A stretch of 64,000 nucleotides of DNA from DATARH01 sp035309005. GTDB lineage: Bacteria; Pseudomonadota; Alphaproteobacteria; ATCC43930; CGMCC-115725. Below the pieces are notes generated by a model. The model was not told where the DNA came from. It saw only the letters and a program-made list of their open reading frames with translations, and did not search any database. Made by a program: the position numbers and the translations under genes. Of this stretch, positions 1-7,515 are shown in pieces; position 1 is the first letter of the stretch, and the number at the start of each line of letters is the position of its first letter. The stretch spans positions 23,792-87,791 of the forward strand of contig DATGFP010000155.1 of NCBI GenBank assembly GCA_035309005.1, given 5' to 3'.

Positions 1-411
1 CGGCCGACCGACGATCGCGGCGCGATCCGCCGGCGGCGCTTTTGCGCCAATTGCGCGGCGCGCTTCACGACCTTCGAGCGGGTGCAGCTGCGCGAACTGA
101 CCGTATTGAAAAAGAACAACCAGCGCGAGCCGTTCGACCGCGACAAGCTGGCGCGCTCGATCTATGTCGCGCTGCGCAAGCGGCCCGTTGAGCCCGAGCG
201 GGTCGAGCGCATCATCAATTCGCTGGTGCGCCAGCTCGAAAGCTCGGGCGAGACCGAGATTCCCAGCGACATGGTCGGCGAACTGGTGATGGAGGCGCTC
301 GCCAGCCTCGACCAGGTCGCCTATATCCGGTTCGCCTCGGTCTACCGCAATTTCCGCGAGGCCAAGGATTTCGGCGAGTTCGTCGGCCGCATCGCCGCCG
401 ACGGCGACTGA
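1..411 (+). CDS. nrdR: Transcriptional repressor NrdR (5' truncated by window edge)
   Basis: NrdR is a zinc-ribbon/ATP-cone repressor of ribonucleotide reductase genes. The frame is open from base 1, so the first residues, including the first CxxC pair, lie outside the window. What remains starts in the zinc ribbon (RRRRFCANC, the second Cys pair, then RFTTFERVQLRELTV) and continues into the ATP-cone (REPFDRDKLARSIYVALRKRPV). It ends with the usual RFASVYRNFREAKDFGEF. This match is very strong. In alphaproteobacteria nrdR commonly precedes ribD, as here, separated by 96 bases that are mostly a palindromic repeat. An ATG at 82 is internal and is not the start. Confidence 0.96.
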   Translation, partial: RPTDDRGAIRRRRFCANCAARFTTFERVQLRELTVLKKNNQREPFDRDKLARSIYVALRKRPVEPERVERIINSLVRQLESSGETEIPSDMVGELVMEALASLDQVAYIRFASVYRNFREAKDFGEFVGRIAADGD

Positions 412-427
412 CCCGGTTCGTTTCACC

Positions 428-512
428 GTCATTGCGAGGAGCGGAGCGACGAAGCAATCTCGTCCCGAGCGTATTCAGCTCCATGAGATTGCTTCGCTTC
501 GCTCGCAATGAC
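428..512. repeat. Palindromic intergenic repeat (GTCATTGCGAGG family), copy 1
   Basis: The left arm GTCATTGCGAGGAGCGGAGC and the right arm ending GCTCGCAATGAC are inverted complements. Inner arms (GAAGCAATCTC and GAGATTGCTTC) also pair, so the element can fold into a long hairpin. A second copy of the family lies at 5550-5599. This copy runs into the start of ribD: the ATG of ribD at 508 is inside the terminal CAATGAC. Confidence 0.85.
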
Positions 513-1617
513 AGCAGCCTCTATTGATCTGATGGCGATGCGGGGGGCGCTCTCGCTGGCGCGGCGCGGGCTCGGCAATGTGTGGCCGAACCCGGCGGTG
601 GGTTGCGTCATCGTTCGCGACGGGCGGGTCGTCGGGCGCGGCTGGACACAGCCGGGCGGCCGGCCGCATGCCGAAGCCGAGGCGCTGGCCCGCGCCGGCG
701 AGGGCGCGCGGGGCGCTACCGCCTACGTCACGCTCGAACCGTGCTGCCATTGGGGCAAGACGCCGCCCTGCGCCGACGCGCTGATCGCGGCCGGGGTGCG
801 CCGCGTCGTCGTCGCGGTCGAGGATCCCGATCCGCGGGTCGCCGGCGGCGGCATCGCGCGCCTGCGCGAGGCCGGGCTCGCGGTCGAAACGGGCCTCTGC
901 GAAGCCGAAGCCGCCGAACTCAACGCCGGCTTTTTCATGCGGGTGCGGCTGGGACGCCCGCTGGTGACGCTGAAGCTCGCGACCTCGCTCGACGGCCGCA
1001 TCGCGACCGCCAGCGGCGAGAGCCGCTGGATCACCGGCGCCGCGTCGCGCGAGCGGGCGCACCTGCTGCGCGCGATGCATGACGCGGTGCTCGTCGGCAC
1101 CGGCACGGCGATCGCCGACGACCCCGAGCTGACCTGCCGCCTGCCGGGGCTCGCGGGTCGCTCGCCGCTGCGCATCGTCCTCGACCGCCAGCTGCGCATC
1201 CCCTCCGCCTCGCGCCTCTTCACCACCGCGCGCGACGTGCCGACCTGGGTGCTGACCCCGGCTACGGCTGACGCCGCCCGCCAGCAGGCGTTGCGGGATT
1301 CCGGGGTCGAAATCGTCGCGGTCGAGCTCGACGCGGCGGGCGACATCGATCTGGCTGCGGCGCTCGGGCGGCTCGCCGAGCGCGGCCTGACGCGGCTCCT
1401 GGTCGAGGGCGGCGGCCGGCTCGCCGCCGCGCTGCTGCGAAGCGGGCTGGTCGACCGCCTCCTATGGTTTCACGCGCCGCTGCTGCTTGGCGGCGACGCG
1501 GTCCCGGCGATCGCCGCGCTCGGCCTCGATGCCCTCGCCGACGCGCCCGCCTTCGAGCCGCTCGCCAGCGAACGGCTGGGCGACGACGCGCTGTCGACCT
1601 TCCGCCGGCGGCCCTAG
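508..1617 (+). CDS. ribD: Bifunctional diaminohydroxyphosphoribosylaminopyrimidine deaminase / 5-amino-6-(5-phosphoribosylamino)uracil reductase
   Basis: RibD catalyses the second and third steps of riboflavin synthesis: zinc-dependent deamination, then NADPH-dependent reduction. The N-terminal deaminase half shows NPAVGCVIV, the zinc and catalytic motif HAE at residues 54-56, and PCCHWGKTPPC at 78-88. The C-terminal reductase half shows LVTLKLATSLDGRIA and LLVEGGGRLAAALL. The length, 369 residues, is normal. The start at 508 gives a normal N-terminus but lies in the tail of a palindromic repeat and has no obvious Shine-Dalgarno. In-frame ATGs at 532 and 538 are alternatives. It heads a rib cluster that lacks ribBA. 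Confidence 0.95.
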   Translation: MTAASIDLMAMRGALSLARRGLGNVWPNPAVGCVIVRDGRVVGRGWTQPGGRPHAEAEALARAGEGARGATAYVTLEPCCHWGKTPPCADALIAAGVRRVVVAVEDPDPRVAGGGIARLREAGLAVETGLCEAEAAELNAGFFMRVRLGRPLVTLKLATSLDGRIATASGESRWITGAASRERAHLLRAMHDAVLVGTGTAIADDPELTCRLPGLAGRSPLRIVLDRQLRIPSASRLFTTARDVPTWVLTPATADAARQQALRDSGVEIVAVELDAAGDIDLAAALGRLAERGLTRLLVEGGGRLAAALLRSGLVDRLLWFHAPLLLGGDAVPAIAALGLDALADAPAFEPLASERLGDDALSTFRRRP

Positions 1618-1710
1618 CCGCCAGCGGCGATCGTGCCGGGCCCGCCGCCGCCCCCGGGGCATGCGCGAAACGCGCTGGCCAATCGCCCGCGAGGCCCCTA
1701 GCCTAGGGGC

Positions 1711-2337
1711 ATGTTCACCGGGATCATCACCGATGTTGGGCGGGTGCGCCGGCTGAGCCGCGAGGAGGGGGCGGGCGGCGGCCTGGCGCTGACGATCGCC
1801 ACCGCCTACGCCAGCGCCGACATCGCGTTGGGCGCCTCGATCGCCTGCTCGGGGGTGTGCCTGACCGTCACCAGGGTCGAGGCGGGCGCTTTTTCGGCCG
1901 ACGCCTCGGCCGAGACGCTGGCATGCTCGACGCTGGGCGATTGGACCGAGGGCACCCAAGTCAACCTCGAACGCGCGCTGCGGGCCGGCGACGAATTGGG
2001 CGGCCACATCGTCTCGGGCCATGTCGACGGCGTCGCCGAACTCGTCGAGCGCCGCCCGGAAGGCGAGTCGGTGCGGCTCGTCATCGCGGCGCCGGCGGCG
2101 CTGATGCCGTTGATCGCGACCAAGGGGTCGGTCGCGCTCGACGGCGTCAGCCTGACCGTCAACGAGATCGCGGGCGACCGTTTCGGGGTCAACCTCATTC
2201 CCTATACGCTGTTTCACACCGCCTTCAGCGCGGCGCGTCCCGGCCAGCGGATGAACCTCGAAATCGACCCCTTGGCGCGCTATGTCGCCCGACTGCTGGC
2301 GACCGGCGCGGCCAGCCCGCAGGGGGGCGCGTCATGA
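1711..2337 (+). CDS. ribE: Riboflavin synthase, alpha subunit
   Basis: This enzyme dismutates two 6,7-dimethyl-8-ribityllumazine molecules to riboflavin. The protein opens with the diagnostic MFTGIITDVGRV and has the two tandem lumazine-binding barrels of the family. The first contains ACSGVCLTV and GTQVNLERALRAGDELGGH. The second contains VALDGVSLTVNEI and ending motifs NLIPYTLFHTAF and MNLEIDPLARYVARL. Its 208 residues are typical. The stop overlaps the ribH start in ATGA, so the two are probably translationally coupled. The 93 bases after ribD contain no recognisable FMN riboswitch. Confidence 0.97.
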   Translation: MFTGIITDVGRVRRLSREEGAGGGLALTIATAYASADIALGASIACSGVCLTVTRVEAGAFSADASAETLACSTLGDWTEGTQVNLERALRAGDELGGHIVSGHVDGVAELVERRPEGESVRLVIAAPAALMPLIATKGSVALDGVSLTVNEIAGDRFGVNLIPYTLFHTAFSAARPGQRMNLEIDPLARYVARLLATGAASPQGGAS

Positions 2338-2780
2338 CGCGGCCGCCGCATCTGCTGCTGATCGAGGCGCCCTATTACCGGCACCTCGCGGCGCTGCTGC
2401 GCGAGGGCGCCGAGCGCGCGGTCGCCGCGGCCGGCGCGACCTGCGAGGTCGTCGCGGTGCCGGGCGCCTTCGAGATCCCGCCGGCGATCGCGCTGGCGGC
2501 CAAGGCGGCCGAGCGCTTCGACGGCTATGTCGCGCTGGGCTGCGTCATTCGCGGCGAGACAACGCATTACGACCATATCTGCGCCGAGACCGCGCGCTCG
2601 CTGCAGGACCTCGCGGTGCGCGACGGCCTCGCCATCGGCTACGGCATCCTGACCGTCGAGAACGAGGCGCAGGCCCTGGTGCGCGCCGCGGTCGACGGCC
2701 GCGACAAGGGCGGCGAGGCGACCCGCGCCTGCCTCGCGCTCGTCGAGCTGCGGCGGCGCTTCCAGGGCAGCGAACAATGA
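2334..2780 (+). CDS. ribH: 6,7-dimethyl-8-ribityllumazine synthase
   Basis: Lumazine synthase condenses the RibD product, after dephosphorylation, with dihydroxybutanone phosphate. Family landmarks are VVAVPGAFEIPPAI (substrate loop), GYVALGCVIRGETTHYDHIC (residues of the phosphate and ring site with the catalytic His), and GYGILTVENEAQAL. The protein has 148 residues. It overlaps ribE by 4 bases at its start and nusB by 4 bases at its end. Alphaproteobacterial clusters often carry ribBA between ribE and ribH. Here it is absent, so the dihydroxybutanone phosphate enzyme must be encoded elsewhere. Confidence 0.96.
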   Translation: MTRPPHLLLIEAPYYRHLAALLREGAERAVAAAGATCEVVAVPGAFEIPPAIALAAKAAERFDGYVALGCVIRGETTHYDHICAETARSLQDLAVRDGLAIGYGILTVENEAQALVRAAVDGRDKGGEATRACLALVELRRRFQGSEQ

Positions 2781-3271
2781 ACCCGGCCCCGGAAGCCGAG
2801 GGCGCCCCGCGCCATGGCGGCGGCGCGCGGCGGCGCAGCAATGCCCGGCTCGGCGCGGTGCAGGCGCTCTACCAGCTGGAGCTCAACCCGGGGCTCGGGG
2901 CCGAGGGGGTGATCCGCGAATTCGTCCGCCACCGGCTCGGCCGCGAGATCGACGGCGACGTCTACGGCGAAGCCGACGAGGCCCTCTTCGCCGAGCTCGT
3001 GCGCGGCGTCGCCGGCGACCGCGAGCGGCTCGACGAGACGCTCTCGGCGGCGCTCAGCGAGGAGTGGCCGCTTTCCCGCCTCGAAACCCTGCTGCGGCTG
3101 ATCCTCGAAGCGGGCGCCTTCGAACTGGTGCACCGGCCCGACATCCCGCCGCGCGTCACGCTCAGCGAATATATCGCGATCGCCTACGCCTTCTTCGACG
3201 GCAAGGAGCCGGGCCTCGCCAATGGCGTGCTCGACCGGCTCGCCCGCGCCCTGCGCGGCGCCGATTTGTAG
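2777..3271 (+). CDS. nusB: Transcription antitermination factor NusB
   Basis: NusB is an all-helical RNA-binding protein that with NusE (S10) binds boxA RNA and promotes antitermination of rRNA operons. The sequence begins with an extra glycine- and arginine-rich stretch of about 22 residues. The core follows: ARLGAVQALYQLEL, then RETLLRLILEAGAFEL-like helices (seen as SRLETLLRLILEAGAFELV) and LSEYIAIAYAFFDGKEPGLANGVLDRLAR. The length is 164 residues. It overlaps ribH by 4 bases. thiL, which often follows nusB in alphaproteobacteria, is not present here. Confidence 0.95.
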   Translation: MNPAPEAEGAPRHGGGARRRSNARLGAVQALYQLELNPGLGAEGVIREFVRHRLGREIDGDVYGEADEALFAELVRGVAGDRERLDETLSAALSEEWPLSRLETLLRLILEAGAFELVHRPDIPPRVTLSEYIAIAYAFFDGKEPGLANGVLDRLARALRGADL

Positions 3272-3420
3272 GCCCCGCCGAACGCTGGCGCGCCCGGGCG
3301 AAGCGGCGATCCTGCGGTTGCCTCAAAATTAGTCTTCTGGCATGGTGCCGCTGCCCTGACCAACCCCCGCGGGCGCGGGGCGAGGGCGTTTGTCCCCGAT
3401 CGTCGCGAAGGAACTGACCG

Positions 3421-5520
3421 ATGGCGCCAGCCTACATTCTTGTCATTGCCTGCGGCTTGCTGGCGCTGGCCTATGGCGTGCTGACCAGCCGCAGCGTCTT
3501 GGCGGCCAACGCCGGCAACGCCCGCATGCAGGAGATTTCGGGCGCGGTGCAGGTCGGCGCCAGCGCTTATCTCAACCGGCAATACCGCACGATCGCGATC
3601 GTCGGCGTCGTGATCCTGATCATCCTCGGCGTCACTCTCGGGAAGTGGGTGGCGCTCGGCTACCTGATCGGATCGGTGTTGTCCGGCGCGACCGGCTATA
3701 TCGGGATGAACGTCTCGGTGCGGGCCAACGTGCGCACCGCGCAGGCGGCCCGCAGCGGGCTCGCCGCCGGGCTCGACATCGCCTTCAAGGCCGGCGCGGT
3801 GACGGGCATGCTGGTGGTCGGCCTCGGCCTCCTCGGCGCCGGCTGCTATTACTTCATCCTGCGCGGCATCTTTCCCGGCGACGATCTGCGCCCGGTCTTG
3901 GAGCCGATGGTGGCGCTCGGCTTCGGCGCCTCGCTGATCTCGATCTTCGCTCGATTGGGCGGCGGCATCTTCACCAAGGGCGCCGATGTCGGGGCCGACC
4001 TCGTCGGAAAGGTCGAGGCCGGCATCCCCGAGGACGATCCGCGCAACCCCGCGGTCATCGCCGACAATGTCGGCGACAATGTCGGCGACTGCGCCGGGAT
4101 GGCGGCTGACCTCTTCGAGACCTACGTCGTGACGATCGTCGCGACGATGCTGTTGGCCGCGATCTTTTTCGCCCCGCCGTTGCGCGACAAGCTCCTCGTC
4201 ATGCCGCTGGCGATCGGCGCGGTGTGCATCGTGACTTCGGTCATCGGCACCTATTTCGTCCGGCTCGGCGCCGATAACGGCATCATGCGGGCGCTCTACA
4301 AGGGGCTGATCGCGACCGGCGTGCTGTCGGTATTGGCGATCGCGCTCGTGATCCATCTGCTGGTCGGGCTCGCCGACCCGCTGGCGGTGGTCGGCGGCGC
4401 GACGATAAACGGCACCCGCCTTTTGTGGTGCGCGGTCGTCGGCCTGGCGGTGACCGGCGCGATCGTGTGGATCACCGAATTCTACACCGCGACCGAATAC
4501 CGCCCGGTGCGCAGCATCGCGCTGTCGTCGACCACCGGCCACGGCACCAACGTGATCCAGGGCTTGGCGGTATCGATGGAGGCGACCGCGCTGCCGGTCA
4601 TCGTGATCTGCGTCGGCATCGTCGCGTCCTTTATCCTGGCCGGTCTCTTCGGCATCGCGATCGCCGCGACGACGATGCTGGCCCTGGCCGGCATGATCGT
4701 CGCGCTCGACGCCTATGGCCCGGTGACCGACAACGCCGGCGGCATCGCCGAGATGGCCGACCTGCCCCCGGAGGTGCGCCGCACCACCGACGCGCTCGAC
4801 GCGGTCGGCAACACCACCAAGGCGGTGACCAAGGGCTACGCGATCGGCTCCGCCGCGCTTGCCTCGCTCGTCCTCTTCGCCGCCTACACCGAGGATCTGA
4901 AGCATTATTTCCCGAAGCTCGATGTGCATTTCACGCTGCAGGACCCCTACGTCGTGATCGGCCTCTTCATCGGCGGCCTCCTGCCCTATCTCTTCGGCTC
5001 GCTCGGCATGCAGGCGGTCGGCCGCTCGGCCGGCGCGATCGTCGTCGAGGTGCGCCGCCAATTCCGCGAAATCCCTGGCATCATGGAAGGCACCGCCAAG
5101 CCCGATTACAGCCTCGCCGTCGATCTGCTGACCAAGGCGGCGATCCGCGAGATGATCGTCCCCTCGCTCCTGCCGGTGCTGGCGCCGATCGTGCTGTGGG
5201 CGATCGTCGCCGCGATCGCCGGACTGGCCGCCGGGTTTGCCTCGCTCGGCGCGATGCTGCTCGGCACGATCGTCACCGGGCTCTTTGTCGCGATCTCGAT
5301 GACTTCCGGCGGCGGCGCCTGGGACAACGCCAAGAAATACATCGAGGAGGGCCACCACGGCGGCAAGGGCTCGGAGGCGCACAAGGCCGCCGTCACCGGC
5401 GACACGGTCGGCGACCCCTACAAGGACACTGCGGGCCCGGCGGTCAACCCGATGATCAAGATCACCAACATCGTCGCCCTCCTGCTCCTGGCGATCCTCG
5501 GCCGCTGGATCGGCGGCTGA
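3421..5520 (+). CDS. hppA: Membrane-bound proton-pumping pyrophosphatase, K+-independent type
   Basis: This integral membrane enzyme couples pyrophosphate hydrolysis to proton translocation. It has about 16 hydrophobic segments over 699 residues. Signatures present are GGGIFTKGADVGADLVGKVE (pyrophosphate site), DNVGDNVGDCAGMAADLFE, and the late SGGGAWDNAKKYIEEG with GDTVGDPYKDTAGPAVNPMIK. The residue that separates K+-dependent from K+-independent enzymes is Lys467 in GNTTKAVTKG, which predicts K+ independence. The start at 3421 has AAGGA ten bases upstream. The 149-base upstream gap contains a GC-rich inverted repeat but no clear promoter. Confidence 0.97.
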   Translation: MAPAYILVIACGLLALAYGVLTSRSVLAANAGNARMQEISGAVQVGASAYLNRQYRTIAIVGVVILIILGVTLGKWVALGYLIGSVLSGATGYIGMNVSVRANVRTAQAARSGLAAGLDIAFKAGAVTGMLVVGLGLLGAGCYYFILRGIFPGDDLRPVLEPMVALGFGASLISIFARLGGGIFTKGADVGADLVGKVEAGIPEDDPRNPAVIADNVGDNVGDCAGMAADLFETYVVTIVATMLLAAIFFAPPLRDKLLVMPLAIGAVCIVTSVIGTYFVRLGADNGIMRALYKGLIATGVLSVLAIALVIHLLVGLADPLAVVGGATINGTRLLWCAVVGLAVTGAIVWITEFYTATEYRPVRSIALSSTTGHGTNVIQGLAVSMEATALPVIVICVGIVASFILAGLFGIAIAATTMLALAGMIVALDAYGPVTDNAGGIAEMADLPPEVRRTTDALDAVGNTTKAVTKGYAIGSAALASLVLFAAYTEDLKHYFPKLDVHFTLQDPYVVIGLFIGGLLPYLFGSLGMQAVGRSAGAIVVEVRRQFREIPGIMEGTAKPDYSLAVDLLTKAAIREMIVPSLLPVLAPIVLWAIVAAIAGLAAGFASLGAMLLGTIVTGLFVAISMTSGGGAWDNAKKYIEEGHHGGKGSEAHKAAVTGDTVGDPYKDTAGPAVNPMIKITNIVALLLLAILGRWIGG

Positions 5521-5867
5521 GCCGCCTCGGCATCGCCGTTATTGAGGCTGTCATTGCGAGGAGCGGCGCGACGAAGCAATCCGGTGGGCTCGCAATGACG
5601 AAGCATCGAGCGAGGAACCGGGAACGATCGCGCGAATTCTGTGTTAACCAATTGGGAGAAGTGTGTGGTTGCTTGATTCGACCGGCCGCGCCGCCCAGCA
5701 CTCGGCCCGAAGCCGCGCGCGCCTCGACTAAAAAGCGCTAGGAAAAAGCTGTTCGGCGACAACGCGTTGCGCCTCTGCCCGCGCCTCTGCGGCTAGAGTG
5801 TCGGGAGTTTCCCCGACTGACAAATGATGAAAGGCGAGGCGATGATGACCGAACGGGGCGCACCGCG
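5521..5867. other. Intergenic region after hppA
   Basis: This 347-base gap holds the second copy of the GTCATTGCGAGG repeat (5550-5599), then an AT-richer stretch near 5630-5680. A short hairpin, GTCGGG at 5800-5805 pairing with CCCGAC at 5812-5817, follows. A 12-codon reading frame at 5842-5877 overlaps the start of the next gene. No confident promoter or RNA gene was recognised. Confidence 0.6.
5550..5599. repeat. Palindromic intergenic repeat (GTCATTGCGAGG family), copy 2
   Basis: GTCATTGCGAGGAGCGGCGC at the left and CTCGCAATGAC at the right are inverted complements with a shortened centre (GAAGCAATCCGGTGGG). It shares the arms of copy 1 at 428-512 but has lost most of the inner arm. Its position just after hppA could let it act as a transcription or mRNA-stability element. 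Confidence 0.8.
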
Positions 5868-6110
5868 ATGGATCTGAAGCGAGGCTTGACGCGGCTTGCC
5901 ATCGCCGCCGTGACGATGTGGTTCATCTTCTGGACCGTCGCCTACGTGATGCATCCCTATTCGTCGCTGACGCCGGAGCCGGCGACCTTTCTGATCCGCC
6001 TGATGGCGTGGAAGGTCATCGCGCCGTGTACTGTCGCGATCGTTTTGTTCGGCACCTGGATTGGGCTGGGGTTGCGGGCGAGAATGGGACCCCCGATGAT
6101 GCGGGGGTGA
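5868..6110 (+). CDS. Small two-span membrane protein of unknown function
   Basis: An 80-residue protein is predicted. It starts MDLKRGLTRLAIAAVTMWFI and has two hydrophobic segments, about residues 10-28 and 48-70, separated by a short polar loop. A basic tail follows. No family is recognised. It lies 32 bases upstream of the amidohydrolase gene and in the same orientation, so co-transcription is plausible. No clear Shine-Dalgarno is visible, and an overlapping 12-codon reading frame (5842-5877) could couple to its start. Support comes from amphipathic composition and the absence of a competing frame. It remains a moderate-confidence gene. Confidence 0.55.
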   Translation: MDLKRGLTRLAIAAVTMWFIFWTVAYVMHPYSSLTPEPATFLIRLMAWKVIAPCTVAIVLFGTWIGLGLRARMGPPMMRG

Positions 6111-6142
6111 CGACCGGGCGACGGACCGGGGCGGGGGGACGC

Positions 6143-7291
6143 ATGAAATACGACCTCTTGATCCAGCACGGCGAGGTCCTCGACCCCGGCGCCGGCCTCA
6201 AGGGCATGCTCGATGTCGGCGTCGCCGGCGGCAAGATCGTCGAGGTCGCGCCGTCGCTCGCCGCGAACGAGGCGCACCGCACCATCAGCGCGCGCGGCCT
6301 CTACGTCACGCCGGGCCTGATCGACATCCACGCCCACGTCTTCGTCAACGCGCACGACATGGGCGGCCACACCGACCGCTTCTGCCGGGCGAGCGGCGTC
6401 ACCACCTTGTGCGACGCCGGCAGCGCCGGCTCGGCGACCTTCGCCGGGCTGCGCCATGTGCTCGACCATCAGGTCAAAACGCGGGTGCGCGCCTTTGTCA
6501 ATCTGTCGGCGATCGGCATCGTCGGCACCTCGCGCGGCGGCGAGCTGTCGCATTTCCCCTATGCCGACCCCGAGGGCTGCGCCCGGACGATCGCCGAGAA
6601 CCCGGACCTGGCGATCGGCGTCAAACTGCGCTACGGCCCCGGCATCGTCTGGGAATACACCACGGCGCCCGTCAAGCTGGCGCGCCAGACCGCGGCGATG
6701 GCCGGGGTGCCCTTGATGATCCACATCACCGATTCGCCGATACCGCTCCCCGACATCCTCGCCGAGATGATCCCCGGCGACATCGTCACCCACTGCTACC
6801 ACGGCCGCGCCCACGGCATCATGGGCCAGGAAAAGCAGTTGTTGTTGAAGGAGGTGGTCGAGGCGCAGCGCCACGGCATCGTCTTCGACTGCGCCCACGG
6901 GCGCAACCATTTCAGCTTTGCGATGATCGAGAAGGCGCTCGACCAGGGCTTTCTGCCGGACACGATCTCGACCGATTTGACCTTTACCAGCGCGACGCAA
7001 GGTCCGGTGTGGGACCTCGCGACGACGATGTCGAAGCTGCTCTATTTCGGCATGTCGCTCGACGATCTGATCGCGCGCGCGACCGCCGCGCCGGCCCGCA
7101 TCATGGGGGTCGCCGGCACCGTCGGCACATTGAAGCCGGGCGCCAACGCCGACATCGCGCTGCTCGAACGCCGCAACGGCAATTTCGCGATGACCGACAG
7201 CGACGGCCAGACCGTCACCGCGAAGGAACGCCTCCTCGCCCGCATGACGCTGAAGGACGGCCGCGTCACCTACGAGCGGCCGCCCGACTGA
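6143..7291 (+). CDS. Amidohydrolase/deacetylase family metallohydrolase (dihydroorotase-like fold)
   Basis: This is a 382-residue TIM-barrel metal-dependent hydrolase of the amidohydrolase superfamily, close to the Atu3266-type deacetylase group. Metal and catalytic motifs are GLIDIHAHVF (HxH after strand 1), GVKLRYG (the carboxylated-lysine candidate), MIHIT, THCYHG and ISTDLT (catalytic Asp). An N-terminal small beta domain (DLLIQHGEVLDP) and C-terminal return (GTLKPGANADIALLE) are typical. Substrate specificity cannot be read from the sequence; members act on N-acetyl amino acids or esters. The start at 6143 follows a G-rich stretch (GGGGGGAC) that can serve as ribosome site. Confidence 0.85.
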   Translation: MKYDLLIQHGEVLDPGAGLKGMLDVGVAGGKIVEVAPSLAANEAHRTISARGLYVTPGLIDIHAHVFVNAHDMGGHTDRFCRASGVTTLCDAGSAGSATFAGLRHVLDHQVKTRVRAFVNLSAIGIVGTSRGGELSHFPYADPEGCARTIAENPDLAIGVKLRYGPGIVWEYTTAPVKLARQTAAMAGVPLMIHITDSPIPLPDILAEMIPGDIVTHCYHGRAHGIMGQEKQLLLKEVVEAQRHGIVFDCAHGRNHFSFAMIEKALDQGFLPDTISTDLTFTSATQGPVWDLATTMSKLLYFGMSLDDLIARATAAPARIMGVAGTVGTLKPGANADIALLERRNGNFAMTDSDGQTVTAKERLLARMTLKDGRVTYERPPD

Positions 7292-7298
7292 TCAGGTG

Positions 7299-7379
7299 CT
7301 AGCGCCAGCGCCGGTAGCCGTAATAGCCGCCGCCGCCAAACAAAAAGAACAGCACGAGGATGATCAGCAAGAGTTCCAT
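7299..7379 (-). CDS. 26-residue hydrophobic microprotein ending in a glycine/tyrosine/arginine tail
   Basis: On the minus strand, ATG at 7379-7377 opens a 27-codon frame ending TAG at 7301-7299. The peptide has a single membrane helix (MELLLIILVLFFLF) followed by GGGGYYGYRRWR. It is preceded by a good ribosome site, GGAG seven bases before the ATG. The hydrophobic block followed by FGGGGYYGYRR is the type of sequence seen in very small conserved membrane proteins of proteobacteria, which supports it as a real gene. No function is known to me. It sits between the amidohydrolase (convergent) and the DMT transporter (divergent). Confidence 0.65.
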   Translation of the reverse strand: MELLLIILVLFFLFGGGGYYGYRRWR

Positions 7380-7515
7380 AACCGTCTCCACCGTGTAAAT
7401 TGTAGGACCGTAGGGGAAAGATGTGACTGGTGTCATAATAATGCTAACCTCGGAATCTACCTAGATACCGAATCCGTCAAGGATAGGCTTGGGCCGACTT
7501 GGGTGAATTAGCGCG

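Noticed and set aside
1618..1710. FMN riboswitch before ribE
   Set aside because: The expected conserved RFN box elements are not found in the 93-base gap.
3184..5382. A 732-codon open frame on the minus strand across hppA
   Set aside because: It is antisense to a complete, motif-verified gene and has a composition dominated by His, Asp, Arg and Gln typical of GC-rich shadow frames.
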